Shown here: positions 1 to 8,402 of the stretch, piece after piece
How the letters are laid out: every line of letters begins with the position of its first letter
Numbering within the stretch: position 1 is the first letter of the stretch
Position numbers and translations under genes: made by a program
Assembly (NCBI GenBank): GCA_023426145.1
Contig: JAFABG010000025.1
Coordinates: forward strand, 248,001 to 312,000
DNA from: Bacteroidota bacterium
GTDB lineage: Bacteria > Bacteroidota > Bacteroidia > Bacteroidales > Bacteroidaceae
Direction: 5' to 3'
Length of the DNA: 64,000 bases
Notes under the pieces: generated by a model
The model's database searches: none
What the model saw: only the letters and a program-made list of their open reading frames with translations
What the model was told of the DNA's origin: nothing

Positions 1-1
1 C

Positions 2-298
2 CCTTGGAATATAACACTTCTTCGCAATACCCTTATTTTGCATGAAGGCAAACAAGCCGAAATAAAAAACGACACCCTTTATGTAGAGGGCAAACCGACA
101 CAGCATTGCTACTTCACAAAAGATTATTATTGGATGGCATCCAATAACAGCATTAATCTATCAGATTCACGCCTATTTGGATTTGTTCCGCAAGACCATA
201 TTATTGGAAAAGCATCTCTCATTTGGTTTTCCAAAGCAAGGGGTAAAAATATCCTAGACGGTTACCGTTGGAACCGTTTTTTTCAATCCGTAAAATAG
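2..298 (+). CDS. lepB: Signal peptidase I, C-terminal part (cut by window start)
   Basis: This is the end of a type I signal peptidase, the membrane serine protease that cleaves signal peptides from exported proteins. The frame is open to the left edge, so the N-terminus and the catalytic Ser/Lys region lie outside the window. The TTG at 38 is not a start. The visible part holds the conserved late block: a DSR triplet followed by GFVPQDHIIGKA, as in the family. The block usually written GDNR reads SNNS here. The gene is followed 46 bases later by a propeptide-like gene and then a WbqC-family gene. The assignment rests on the C-terminal motifs only. Confidence 0.85.
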   Translation, partial: PWNITLLRNTLILHEGKQAEIKNDTLYVEGKPTQHCYFTKDYYWMASNNSINLSDSRLFGFVPQDHIIGKASLIWFSKARGKNILDGYRWNRFFQSVK

Positions 299-344
299 TC
301 AACACAGCCATTCTTTTTAAATTTAATCTTAAAACTATTAAGTA

Positions 345-854
345 ATGAAACCTATACGCATACTGATTTTCATCTTTCTATTCTTTCTATCTCCAACTCT
401 TAGCGCGGCTCCTATTGACAGCAAGCAGGCAGCTAAAATAGCAGATGAATTCATGGAGTCTGTGAAAAAGAGATTCCCCACTGGATATACTCGCACCGTG
501 ATAGACTTAAAAGAAGTGTATGTGATTAATTATTGGGCCCCAAACCAAAGACTAGGTTTCGTTGTAGTTGCAGGAGACGATAGCCTACCCTCCAAGATTC
601 TTGCATTCTCAATGGAAGGAGAAATAAAAAAGAAAAACAAAACAATATCTGCAGTATTAGAAGATTATTGCTCGGAAATCAGAGAATGGCAAGCTGGAAA
701 AAGCATTTCAACTGAATATTCAAAGAGCTGCCTGATAATGAGAACATCAAATTATGGATCCCACATGGGGCCACTGAATCGTACAGACAAACCCCTTGGA
801 ATTGTTTCAAAAACATATCTGAGTTATAAAAGAAAAAACAATAATTATATATGA
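345..854 (+). CDS. Streptopain-propeptide-like (Spi / inhibitor I69) exported protein without a peptidase domain
   Basis: A 169-residue protein with an N-terminal signal peptide (hydrophobic run about residues 5-20, ending SAA). The mature part resembles the propeptide of C10 streptopain-type cysteine peptidases: GFVVVAGDD followed by ILAFSMEGEI near residues 71-95. In full C10 precursors the catalytic domain follows; here the protein stops about 40 residues after a short MGPLNRTDKP segment that may be all that is left of the junction. It could be a stand-alone protease inhibitor or a decayed C10 peptidase. Its stop codon overlaps the start of the next gene by ATGA, suggesting coupled translation. 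The family call is by pattern recognition only. Confidence 0.6.
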   Translation: MKPIRILIFIFLFFLSPTLSAAPIDSKQAAKIADEFMESVKKRFPTGYTRTVIDLKEVYVINYWAPNQRLGFVVVAGDDSLPSKILAFSMEGEIKKKNKTISAVLEDYCSEIREWQAGKSISTEYSKSCLIMRTSNYGSHMGPLNRTDKPLGIVSKTYLSYKRKNNNYI

Positions 855-1474
855 GAACTGCTTATTTGTCTTCCGCCTATCTAGCACCCATAGAATACTA
901 TTCTAAGCTGCTAGAATATGATAAGATATGTGTTGAGCAACACGACCATTACATAAAACAAACATACCGCAATCGTTGCACGATTGCAGGTCCGGAGGGT
1001 GAACTTGCTCTTTCCATCCCTACTGTTAAACCAGACTCTCTGAAATGTCCGATGAAAGATATACGTATCTCTGACCACGGGAATTGGCGACATTTGCATT
1101 GGAATGCCATAGAATCGGCTTATAACAACACTCCTTTCTTTGAGTATTATAAGGATGATTTCCGCCCTTTTTATGAACAGAAATATGATTTTCTAATCGA
1201 TTTCAACGAGGAGCTTTGCCATTTGGTATGCAAACTAATAGATATTCATCCGATCATTGAAAGAACTTCGGCCTATCAAACAACATTTAATGAAGAAGAA
1301 GTTGATTTCCGTGAAATCATTCATCCCAAAAAAGATTTCCGGGTAACTGATCCTGAATTTACCCCAAAGCCCTACTATCAGGTCTTCGAATCTAAGCTCG
1401 GCTTCCTGCCGAACCTAAGCATTATCGATTTACTGTTTAATATGGGACCGGAAAGCCTATTGGTGCTGAAATAA
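851..1474 (+). CDS. WbqC-family protein
   Basis: A 207-residue soluble protein with the hallmarks of the WbqC-like family: the opening YLSSAYLAPIEYYSKLL, a CTIAGPEGELALSIP segment, a WRHLHWNAIESAYNNTPFFEYY block, and a PYYQVFESKLGFLPNLSIIDLLFNMGPES ending. Members occur in polysaccharide or cell-envelope loci, but the biochemical activity is not established. The start overlaps the upstream gene by 4 bases, and both lie behind the signal peptidase gene, so the three probably form an operon. It converges on the M16 peptidase gene. Confidence 0.85.
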   Translation: MRTAYLSSAYLAPIEYYSKLLEYDKICVEQHDHYIKQTYRNRCTIAGPEGELALSIPTVKPDSLKCPMKDIRISDHGNWRHLHWNAIESAYNNTPFFEYYKDDFRPFYEQKYDFLIDFNEELCHLVCKLIDIHPIIERTSAYQTTFNEEEVDFREIIHPKKDFRVTDPEFTPKPYYQVFESKLGFLPNLSIIDLLFNMGPESLLVLK

Positions 1475-1522
1475 GAACAAGACTATTAGGGTGTGTCAAA
1501 TACGGACTAATATAAAGTTCTC

Positions 1523-1608
1523 GATTCACCCGAGTGGTTCAATCAAAACAACAAGAGTGAATCAAGTGGACCATTGCAGTGGTTCACTTGAACCAGCTCA
1601 ATGATTCA
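1523..1608. repeat. Small cluster of inverted GATTCAC / TGGTTCA motifs between convergent genes
   Basis: GATTCAC occurs at 1523-1529 and 1602-1608, and its complement GTGAATC at 1557-1563. In addition TGGTTCACTTGAACCA at 1580-1595 is a perfect 7-bp inverted repeat around CT. The cluster lies between the WbqC gene and the M16 gene, which face each other. It may fold as a terminator-like structure, but there is no T-run. Confidence 0.5.
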
Positions 1609-1639
1609 CCATTAGATTACCCATCCTACAAGATTCAGA

Positions 1640-2860
1640 TCACTTATAAATCAGTGTCGACAAGTACTCCTCTGCAAACATTTCATTGGCAACCTCTAGC
1701 AATTGTTCTGCTGTCAATGCCTCTATTCTATTAAACACCAATTCAGGCGATTCATACTTATGGTAATGGAGATATGTTTTTGCCATACCTAAAGCATTAT
1801 TCTCAAAATTATCAGATGCAACACCGATCTGCCCTATCAACTGCTTCTTTGCAGCTGCCAGTTGGGAAGATGTCATCTTGGTATCTCGCATCCTCTTCAG
1901 CTCTTTATAAGTTAGTTTCAAGCAGGTATCCAGATCCTCAAGATCCGTTCCAAAATAGATACAGAAAGCTCCCGTATCAGTGTATGAAGTAAGATTTGAC
2001 TCAACATTATAGACCAATCCACGGCGCTCGCGAAGCGAGACATTTAATTTACTGTTCATCCCAGGTCCACCAAGAATATTGTTCAGCAAATAAAGAGCTG
2101 TTCGCTTGTCATCATATGCATTATAACCACGGCTACCAATCATCACATGAGCTTGATGCGTATCTTTATGTATGACCTGACGCTCTGGAACATACAAAGG
2201 AGGAGGCATACGCTGATTATTTACCGGTGTAGCCTGAACTTCGGAGAAATGTTTCTCAGCGAGGCGTATTATCTTCTTAAATTCATATTTTCCCTGAACA
2301 AAAAAGACCATATTTGCTGGCTGATAGAACCGATGAGTGAATGAAAGCACATCCTCGGTACGAAAGCTTCGCAGCAAATCGGGCTTTCCTAGAATATTCC
2401 TTCCCAAGGGATGGTCACGAAATATCAAGTCTTCAAAATCATCAAAAATCAACTCTGAGGGATTATCTTCGTATGATTGGATCTCATCAATAATGACTTC
2501 CGTTTCTTTCTCAATCTCATGCTGGGGAAAAGTCGAATGATATACTATATCACCTAGCAATTCGAGCGCACGTTCCAAATGTTCTGTCAAGAAAGCAGTA
2601 TAGACTACGGTCTCCTCTTTATTCGTGTAAGCATTTAAGTCACCGCCCACATTCTCCATTCGATTGAGAATATGCCACGCTTTTCGCTTCTCCGTCCCTT
2701 TAAAAATAAGATGCTCCACAAAGTGAGCCATCCCTTGCTCATTTTCCGCCTCATCACGCGTCCCAGCGTCAATGGCGAAGCCACAATAAGACACCTTAGA
2801 TGAAGTTGGTTCGTGGATGATACGTAGCCCATTAGGCAATGTATATTCGTTATAGTGCAT
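1640..2860 (-). CDS. M16-family zinc metallopeptidase
   Basis: A 406-residue member of the M16 (insulinase / mitochondrial-processing-peptidase-like) family. The inverted zinc motif HFVEH is at residues 46-50 and a downstream EIQSYEDNP block supplies the third ligand (Glu126 likely). The length matches the half-size bacterial members, which have one active and one inactive domain. No signal peptide is visible, so it is probably cytoplasmic. It lies back to back with the LOG-family gene; a TATTTTTGC element on its strand at 2901-2893 fits the Bacteroidetes -7 box. Substrates are unknown; the family degrades peptides or processes small proteins. Confidence 0.9.
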   Translation of the reverse strand: MHYNEYTLPNGLRIIHEPTSSKVSYCGFAIDAGTRDEAENEQGMAHFVEHLIFKGTEKRKAWHILNRMENVGGDLNAYTNKEETVVYTAFLTEHLERALELLGDIVYHSTFPQHEIEKETEVIIDEIQSYEDNPSELIFDDFEDLIFRDHPLGRNILGKPDLLRSFRTEDVLSFTHRFYQPANMVFFVQGKYEFKKIIRLAEKHFSEVQATPVNNQRMPPPLYVPERQVIHKDTHQAHVMIGSRGYNAYDDKRTALYLLNNILGGPGMNSKLNVSLRERRGLVYNVESNLTSYTDTGAFCIYFGTDLEDLDTCLKLTYKELKRMRDTKMTSSQLAAAKKQLIGQIGVASDNFENNALGMAKTYLHYHKYESPELVFNRIEALTAEQLLEVANEMFAEEYLSTLIYK

Positions 2861-2967
2861 GTTTATTTCTATTTCCTATATGATTTAATGCCGCAAAAAT
2901 ACAACAAAACTTATTGTCGTTTATAGAAAATTGCGGATATTTGTGCACAATAACAATTAAAACGTAT

Positions 2968-3501
2968 ATGAATAAGATCGGAATATTCTGCTCTGCCTCT
3001 AAAACCATTGACAAAATGTACTTTGATAGTGCTCGGCAGATTGGCGAATGGATTGGAAAGTCTGGGAAGACATTAGTTTACGGTGGTGCTAGCTTAGGAC
3101 TTATGGAATGTGTGGCCCAAGCTGTAAAAGATAATGGCGGGAGAATTATTGGAGTAGTACCCACAAAACTAGAAGAAAGAGATTGTGTTAGCACACTGCT
3201 AGACGAAATAATACCGACAACGAACTTGAGCGACCGTAAAGATATCATGACAGAAAAATCAGATATATTGGTTGCCATACCCGGAGGAGTAGGTACGCTG
3301 GACGAAATATTCCATGTTATAGGCGGTTCTTCAATCGGATACCATGACAAGATGGTCGTTCTTTATAATGAATACGGGTTTTATGACGAACTATTGACAG
3401 TCCTCAACACACTAGAAGACAAGGGATTTACACGAAACCCACTTTCAAAGTATTACAAAGTAGCAAACACCCTAGATGAGTTAAAAGACATAATAGACTA
3501 A
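2968..3501 (+). CDS. LOG-family (TIGR00730) nucleotide phosphoribohydrolase-like protein
   Basis: A 177-residue Rossmann-fold protein with the family signature PGGVGTLDE at residues 105-113 and an N-terminal VYGGASLGLM segment. Characterised LOG proteins split cytokinin- or purine-nucleoside 5'-monophosphates into base and ribose 5-phosphate. The start at 2968 (MNKIGIFCSAS) matches the family; the upstream in-frame start at 2914 would add 18 residues unlike it. The next gene, an SIS isomerase, begins 4 bases after the stop, and the PfkB kinase overlaps that one, so the three are co-transcribed. The exact substrate is not visible from sequence. Confidence 0.88.
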   Translation: MNKIGIFCSASKTIDKMYFDSARQIGEWIGKSGKTLVYGGASLGLMECVAQAVKDNGGRIIGVVPTKLEERDCVSTLLDEIIPTTNLSDRKDIMTEKSDILVAIPGGVGTLDEIFHVIGGSSIGYHDKMVVLYNEYGFYDELLTVLNTLEDKGFTRNPLSKYYKVANTLDELKDIID

Positions 3502-3505
3502 CTGT

Positions 3506-4111
3506 ATGATAGATTCTATAAAACAACTACTACAAGAAGAAGCCCAAGCTGTGCTTAATATTCCAGTAACTGACGGTTACGAAAAAGCCGTAAAATTGAT
3601 TGTTGAACAAATCCACCAAAAAAAAGGGAAATTAGTAACATCGGGCATGGGGAAAGCAGGGCAGATTGCCATGAATATTGCAACCACCTTCTGCTCAACG
3701 GGTATTCCATCTGTGTTCTTGCATCCCAGTGAAGCTCAACATGGCGATTTAGGTGTGTTACAGAAGAATGACCTTCTTCTTCTTATTTCCAATTCTGGCA
3801 AAACACGTGAAATTGTTGAACTCACTCAACTTGCTCATAATTTAGACCCTGAACTAAAGTTTATCGTTATCACTGGTAACCCCGATAGCCCGCTGGCTAA
3901 TAAATCTAACGTATGTCTTAGTACAGGTAAGCCCGCAGAAGTATGCACTTTAGGGATGACACCTACAACATCAACCACTGCAATGACAGTGATAGGTGAT
4001 ATTCTTGTTGTACAGACGATGAAAGAAACAGGATTTACGATAGCAGAATATTCTAAGCGCCACCATGGTGGCTACCTCGGAGAGAAATCAAGATCATTAT
4101 GCGAAAAGTAA
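3506..4111 (+). CDS. SIS-domain sugar-phosphate isomerase, KpsF/GutQ type, without CBS domains
   Basis: A 201-residue SIS-domain protein closely following the KpsF/GutQ (arabinose 5-phosphate isomerase) pattern: SGMGKAG at about 46-52, HPSEAQHGDLG at 73-83, ISNSGKT at 94-100 and EYSKRHHGGYLG near the end. Those enzymes interconvert ribulose 5-phosphate and arabinose 5-phosphate, the first step toward Kdo. Typical KdsD proteins carry two CBS domains after the SIS domain; this one stops right after it, so it is the short form. The position between a LOG protein and a PfkB kinase suggests a pentose-phosphate-linked role other than Kdo synthesis. Confidence 0.85.
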   Translation: MIDSIKQLLQEEAQAVLNIPVTDGYEKAVKLIVEQIHQKKGKLVTSGMGKAGQIAMNIATTFCSTGIPSVFLHPSEAQHGDLGVLQKNDLLLLISNSGKTREIVELTQLAHNLDPELKFIVITGNPDSPLANKSNVCLSTGKPAEVCTLGMTPTTSTTAMTVIGDILVVQTMKETGFTIAEYSKRHHGGYLGEKSRSLCEK

Positions 4112-5022
4112 TTGGCATAGGAGAAACCATTCTCGATATCATCTTTCAAGGCAACCAGCCTTCGGCAGCCGTACCTGGAGGTTCCGTATTCAATGGCATC
4201 GTATCTCTTGGGAGAATGGGAATCAAAGTTGGATTCATTAGTGAAACAGGAAACGATCGTGTAGGTAATATTATCCTGCAATTTATGCGCGATAATACTA
4301 TTCCAACAGATCATGTAAATGTATTCCCTGATGGAAAATCGCCCATATCATTAGCCTTCCTTGATGAAAAAAGCGATGCTGAATATATCTTCTATAAAGA
4401 CTATCCTAAACAACGCCTTGACGTTATGTTTCCGCAGCTAGAAGAAGATGATATCGTTATGGTAGGTTCATACTATGCTTTAAACCCGGTGCTTCGAGAA
4501 AAAGTGTTGGAACTGTTAGATCAAGCTCGTGAAAAGAAAGCAATCATCTACTACGATCCAAACTTTCGCTCTTCACACAAGGATGAAGCAATGAAACTGG
4601 CCCCAACCATTATCGAAAACCTAGAATACGCAGATATTGTCCGAGGTTCTTCGGAGGACTTCTTCTATATGTATGGACTACGAGATATCGACAAAATCTA
4701 CAAAGATAAAATTAAGTTCTATTGTCCTCTCTTCATCTGCACTTCAGGAGCAGATAAAGTATCTCTTAAAACCAATGTTCTCCAGAAAGAGTACCCCATA
4801 GAACCCCTGGAAGCTGTCAGTACTATCGGAGCAGGTGATAATTTCAATGCAGGCTTGATATATGGGCTACTGAAACACGATGTCAGGTATCGAGATTTAG
4901 AAAGCTTAAATGAAGCAACATGGGACAAAGTTATTCAATGTGGAAAAGATTTCGCCTCCGAAGTATGCCGCAGTTTCAACAACTCCATATCAGCAGAGTT
5001 TGCTGAAAATTATGCTAAATAA
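4099..5022 (+). CDS. PfkB-family carbohydrate kinase
   Basis: A 307-residue ribokinase-fold sugar kinase. The N-terminal GGSVFNGIVSLGRMG and the C-terminal GAGDNFNAG (residues 244-252, catalytic Asp247) are the two PfkB signatures; an asparagine-rich YYDPNFR segment lies mid-protein. It is often annotated fructokinase, but the substrate cannot be read from the sequence. It overlaps the SIS isomerase gene by 13 bases and is probably translated together with it. A strong inverted repeat at 5063-5105 follows the gene and may end its transcript. Confidence 0.87.
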   Translation: MRKVIGIGETILDIIFQGNQPSAAVPGGSVFNGIVSLGRMGIKVGFISETGNDRVGNIILQFMRDNTIPTDHVNVFPDGKSPISLAFLDEKSDAEYIFYKDYPKQRLDVMFPQLEEDDIVMVGSYYALNPVLREKVLELLDQAREKKAIIYYDPNFRSSHKDEAMKLAPTIIENLEYADIVRGSSEDFFYMYGLRDIDKIYKDKIKFYCPLFICTSGADKVSLKTNVLQKEYPIEPLEAVSTIGAGDNFNAGLIYGLLKHDVRYRDLESLNEATWDKVIQCGKDFASEVCRSFNNSISAEFAENYAK

Positions 5023-5062
5023 TTGGTTTGCAACTAAATTACTATTAACATAGGCTAATTAT

Positions 5063-5105
5063 CGCAAAGGAATTACCATATCTGCTGGTAATTCCTATCT
5101 TTGCG
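5063..5105 (+). promoter_or_regulatory. Hairpin merged with a Bacteroidetes -7 box upstream of the phosphatase gene
   Basis: GGAATTACCA (5069-5078) and TGGTAATTCC (5086-5095) form a perfect 10-bp inverted repeat with a 7-base loop, flanked by CGCAAA and TTTGCG. The right arm is followed directly by TATCTTTGC (5096-5104), which matches the TAnnTTTGC -7 element. It could end the kinase transcript, act as an operator, or both. Confidence 0.5.
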
Positions 5106-5132
5106 AAACATGATTTATTAGACAAAGAAAAA

Positions 5133-6200
5133 ATGTATAGAAACCTGTTAAGCTACCTTACTATTTTACTTGTACTACCCTCATGCTCTCGCACCTCGCC
5201 TAAGATAGCAGTGGTGTGTGAAGAAAACAACGTGGGAAACTGTATCATTAAATGGGAATCTACTCCGGTTTTTAAAGGACAGGTGCAGATATATGCCTCT
5301 ACCTCTCCCGATTTCATTCCTGAAGATAATCCTTTAGCAACTGTTGACATCGAAAAAGGGAAAGAAACCATTATCAATAACGACCCTTCTCAGCGATATT
5401 ACTATTTGATGGTTTTTAATGATAAATATCGGATAAAAGTTGCCTCTCGCAACGTGAACGTGATCGGCGTGCAAAACTTTCGCGATCTAGGTGGATACAC
5501 CTCTGTAGAGACTGGTAAGGATATTCGATGGGGAATGCTCTATCGCTCTGCTCAAATAGACAGCGTTCCTTCCTGTTCACGTAGGGAAATGAGAAATATA
5601 GGCATCAAAACGATTGTCGATCTTCGATCTGAAGAAGAATGCCACAACTACCCCCAACTGCACGACGACAGCTTTAACATCATTCATATTCCTATTGCTA
5701 CAGGAAATATGGAACATCTTCTAAAAGATATACGCCACAAAAAAATACGTCCCGACACCATCTATCGGCTTGTGGAACAGATGAATCGTGAGCTTATAAC
5801 CAATTATCAAGATGAATATAAGAAGCTATTTGCTGTCTTACTAGACCGTAAGAACTACCCTATAGTGATTCATTGTACATCTGGCAAGGGACGTACAGGG
5901 ATAGTATCCGCGTTAATACTTAATGCCCTTGGAGTCAACGAAGAGGTCATCATGAAAGATTATCGCCTAAGCAACGATTATTTCAATATACCCAAAGCTT
6001 CTAAATATGCTTATAAATTACCAGTCAATTCACAAGAAGCTATTACGACTATTTACTCCGCCAAAGAAGATTTTTTGAACGCCGCTAAAGAACAGATAGA
6101 AACGGAATATGGAAGTGTAAATGCCTATTTGAAAAAAGGCTTAGCCCTCTCTGATTCAGATATCAAGCGCCTACGAAGTATCTTATTAGCGAGCAACTAA
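5133..6200 (+). CDS. Tyrosine-protein phosphatase, lipoprotein
   Basis: A 355-residue protein-tyrosine-phosphatase-like lipoprotein. The N-terminus is a lipoprotein signal (VLPSC, Cys at about 18). The catalytic P-loop HCTSGKGRTG is at residues 247-256, with nucleophile Cys248 and the phosphate-binding Arg254. A NFRDLGGY segment near residue 115 is typical of the bacterial Y_phosphatase3 family, which includes phosphatases active on phosphotyrosine, phosphoserine and phosphoinositides. It is probably surface- or periplasm-anchored. It appears monocistronic, with a -7 element at 5096-5104 and the helicase gene having its own promoter. Confidence 0.88.
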   Translation: MYRNLLSYLTILLVLPSCSRTSPKIAVVCEENNVGNCIIKWESTPVFKGQVQIYASTSPDFIPEDNPLATVDIEKGKETIINNDPSQRYYYLMVFNDKYRIKVASRNVNVIGVQNFRDLGGYTSVETGKDIRWGMLYRSAQIDSVPSCSRREMRNIGIKTIVDLRSEEECHNYPQLHDDSFNIIHIPIATGNMEHLLKDIRHKKIRPDTIYRLVEQMNRELITNYQDEYKKLFAVLLDRKNYPIVIHCTSGKGRTGIVSALILNALGVNEEVIMKDYRLSNDYFNIPKASKYAYKLPVNSQEAITTIYSAKEDFLNAAKEQIETEYGSVNAYLKKGLALSDSDIKRLRSILLASN

Positions 6201-6277
6201 AATTGAAAAAGGAACAAATCTCATGATGTCCAATTTATTATCTGCTATCAATTAATTCATTATCCATTATTTTTCTC

Positions 6278-6285
6278 TATCTTTG
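6278..6285 (+). promoter_or_regulatory. Putative -7 promoter element of the DEAD-box helicase gene
   Basis: TATCTTTG matches the Bacteroidetes -7 box TAnnTTTG and lies 30 bases before the start codon. No clear TTTG is seen at the expected -33 distance. Confidence 0.5.
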
Positions 6286-6315
6286 TAGCCGAAATAAAAG
6301 ATATACAGAGATTTA

Positions 6316-8259
6316 ATGAAGACATTTGAAGAGCTTGGCGTTTCTCCGGAGATACGTAGAGCAATTGAAGAAATGGGATATGAGAATCCCATGCCGGTAC
6401 AAGAGGAAGTGATTCCGTACCTTTTAGGAGAAAATAATGATGTAGTAGCTCTTGCACAAACTGGAACAGGTAAAACAGCCGCATTCGGCCTGCCCCTGCT
6501 CCAACAGATTGACGTAAAGAACAGAGTTCCCCAATCACTTATACTATGCCCCACACGTGAGCTTTGCCTCCAGATTGCGGGTGATTTGAACGATTATTCA
6601 AAATACATTGACGGTCTGAAAGTATTGCCAGTTTACGGCGGTTCCTCTATTGACAGTCAGATACGCAGTCTGAAACGCGGCGTACATATCATCGTGGCTA
6701 CACCAGGACGATTACTAGACCTGATGGAGCGTAAGACTGTATCCCTATCAACTATCCATAACATTGTGATGGACGAAGCAGACGAAATGCTGAATATGGG
6801 GTTCACAGATAGCATTAATGCCATTCTTGCTGACGTTCCCGAAGAACGCAACACGTTACTTTTTTCGGCTACTATGAGCCCAGAAATTTCACGTATTTCG
6901 AAAAACTATCTGCACAATGCAAAAGAAATCACTATTGGCCGCAAGAATGAAGGAACAAGCAATGTGAAACACGTTGCTTACACTGTTCAAGCCAAAGATA
7001 AATATGCCGCTCTGAAGCGAATTGTGGACTATTATCCACAAATATATGGCATTATATTCTGTCGTACACGTAAAGAGACTCAGGAAATTGCCGATAAACT
7101 TATGCAGGAAGGTTACAATGCAGATTCACTTCACGGAGAGCTATCTCAAGCTCAACGCGATGCAGTGATGCAGAAGTTCCGTATCCGCAATTTGCAATTA
7201 TTAGTTGCTACAGACGTTGCTGCTCGTGGGCTAGACGTTGACGATCTTACACACGTTATCAACTATGGTTTGCCTGATGACACTGAAAGCTACACTCATC
7301 GTAGCGGTCGTACCGGACGTGCTGGAAAGACAGGTACATCTATCGCTATCATCAACTTACGCGAAAAAGGAAAATTACGTGAAATAGAGCGTATCATCAG
7401 TAAAAAGTTTATTGTTGGAGAAATGCCGACAGGTAAGCAGATCTGCGAAAAGCAGCTGATCAAGGTGATTGATGAACTGGAGAAAGTGAAAGTAAACGAA
7501 GAAGAGATCACGGATTTCATGCCTGAGATCTATCGTAAACTGGAATGGCTTAGCAAAGAAGATTTGATCAAGCGCATGGTTTCTCACGAATTCAATCGCT
7601 TCTTAGAATACTATCGCGATCGTGAAGATATAGAAACTCCAACAGATAGCCGTAGCGAACGCAACACACGTGACAGTAGCCGAGAAAGAGGCAATCGTAA
7701 AGCTGCACCCGGATTTACAAGGTTATTCATCAACTTGGGCAAAATGGATAATTTCTTTCCAAGTGAACTAATCACCTTGCTAAATAATAATACCCGTGGA
7801 CGCATCGAATTGGGACGCATCGATTTGATGAAGAATTTCTCGTTCTTCGAAGTGGAAGAAAAGGAATCACAGAATGTTGTAAAAGCATTAAGCCGGGCAA
7901 ATTGGAACGGACGCAAAGTATCTGTTGAAGTTGCAAGTGAAGAGACTGGAGACAGCCGCAGAAGCGGTGGATCATCTGACCACAGAAGAGGTGGTAATCG
8001 TAGCTATGGCGCCTCATCAGAAAGACGTAACGATAATGGTCGTCGTTCAGAAAGATCAGACAAGCCTAACAGAGGAGAAAGAGGAACTCAAGGCGGTGAC
8101 AAGACCGATAAGAGAAGAAATGATAAGCCTAGCCGTGAAGACCGTGGATATGGTGCTCGTGGCCCCAAGAAAACAGATGATTGGCAGCAGTTCTTCAAGG
8201 ATAAAGAGCCTGACTTCAGCGAAGATGGGTGGGCACGCAGAAAACCGAAGAAGAAATAA
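6316..8259 (+). CDS. DEAD-box ATP-dependent RNA helicase with DbpA-type RNA-binding domain
   Basis: A 647-residue RNA helicase likely to act in ribosome assembly or RNA turnover. The helicase core carries all motifs: Q-motif MPVQEEVIP, AQTGTGKT at 47-54, PTREL at 80-84, DEAD at 153-156, SAT, VATDVAARGLDV and HRSGRTGRAG. After a linker of charged residues comes a DbpA/CsdA-like RNA-binding domain (about 460-540, GFTRLFINLGKMDNFFPSEL). The last ~100 residues are a low-complexity Arg/Gly/Ser/Asp-rich tail. The layout is that of CsdA/DeaD. The gene ends at a bidirectional terminator. Confidence 0.93.
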   Translation: MKTFEELGVSPEIRRAIEEMGYENPMPVQEEVIPYLLGENNDVVALAQTGTGKTAAFGLPLLQQIDVKNRVPQSLILCPTRELCLQIAGDLNDYSKYIDGLKVLPVYGGSSIDSQIRSLKRGVHIIVATPGRLLDLMERKTVSLSTIHNIVMDEADEMLNMGFTDSINAILADVPEERNTLLFSATMSPEISRISKNYLHNAKEITIGRKNEGTSNVKHVAYTVQAKDKYAALKRIVDYYPQIYGIIFCRTRKETQEIADKLMQEGYNADSLHGELSQAQRDAVMQKFRIRNLQLLVATDVAARGLDVDDLTHVINYGLPDDTESYTHRSGRTGRAGKTGTSIAIINLREKGKLREIERIISKKFIVGEMPTGKQICEKQLIKVIDELEKVKVNEEEITDFMPEIYRKLEWLSKEDLIKRMVSHEFNRFLEYYRDREDIETPTDSRSERNTRDSSRERGNRKAAPGFTRLFINLGKMDNFFPSELITLLNNNTRGRIELGRIDLMKNFSFFEVEEKESQNVVKALSRANWNGRKVSVEVASEETGDSRRSGGSSDHRRGGNRSYGASSERRNDNGRRSERSDKPNRGERGTQGGDKTDKRRNDKPSREDRGYGARGPKKTDDWQQFFKDKEPDFSEDGWARRKPKKK

Positions 8260-8296
8260 AGACCAAATTGAAAGTATATCTGTTAAATAAATAAAG

Positions 8297-8346
8297 CAAG
8301 AGGAAGTAATTAAGTCATAATTCATTGACTTTTTTACTTCCTCTTG
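8297..8346. terminator. Bidirectional terminator between helicase and S46 peptidase genes
   Basis: CAAGAGGAAGTAA (8297-8309) pairs perfectly with 8334-8346, and an inner AAGTCA/TGACTT pair extends the stem. T-rich and A-rich stretches flank the structure, which lies between two convergent genes. Confidence 0.75.
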
Positions 8347-8402
8347 TTTTAGGAGCACTCTGAATATCATTCCGATTCAGTGCACCTCTATGATTTCTCA
8401 AC

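Noticed and set aside
1489..1500. GGGTGTGTCAAA, similar to ends of some Bacteroides insertion sequences
   Set aside because: No partner repeat or transposase remnant was found nearby.
2914..2967. Upstream start for the LOG-family gene
   Set aside because: The extra 18 residues do not fit the family; the ATG at 2968 gives the canonical N-terminus.
7925..8290. 121-codon frame overlapping the end of the helicase gene
   Set aside because: It is a second-frame shadow of the low-complexity Arg/Gly/Asp-rich tail.
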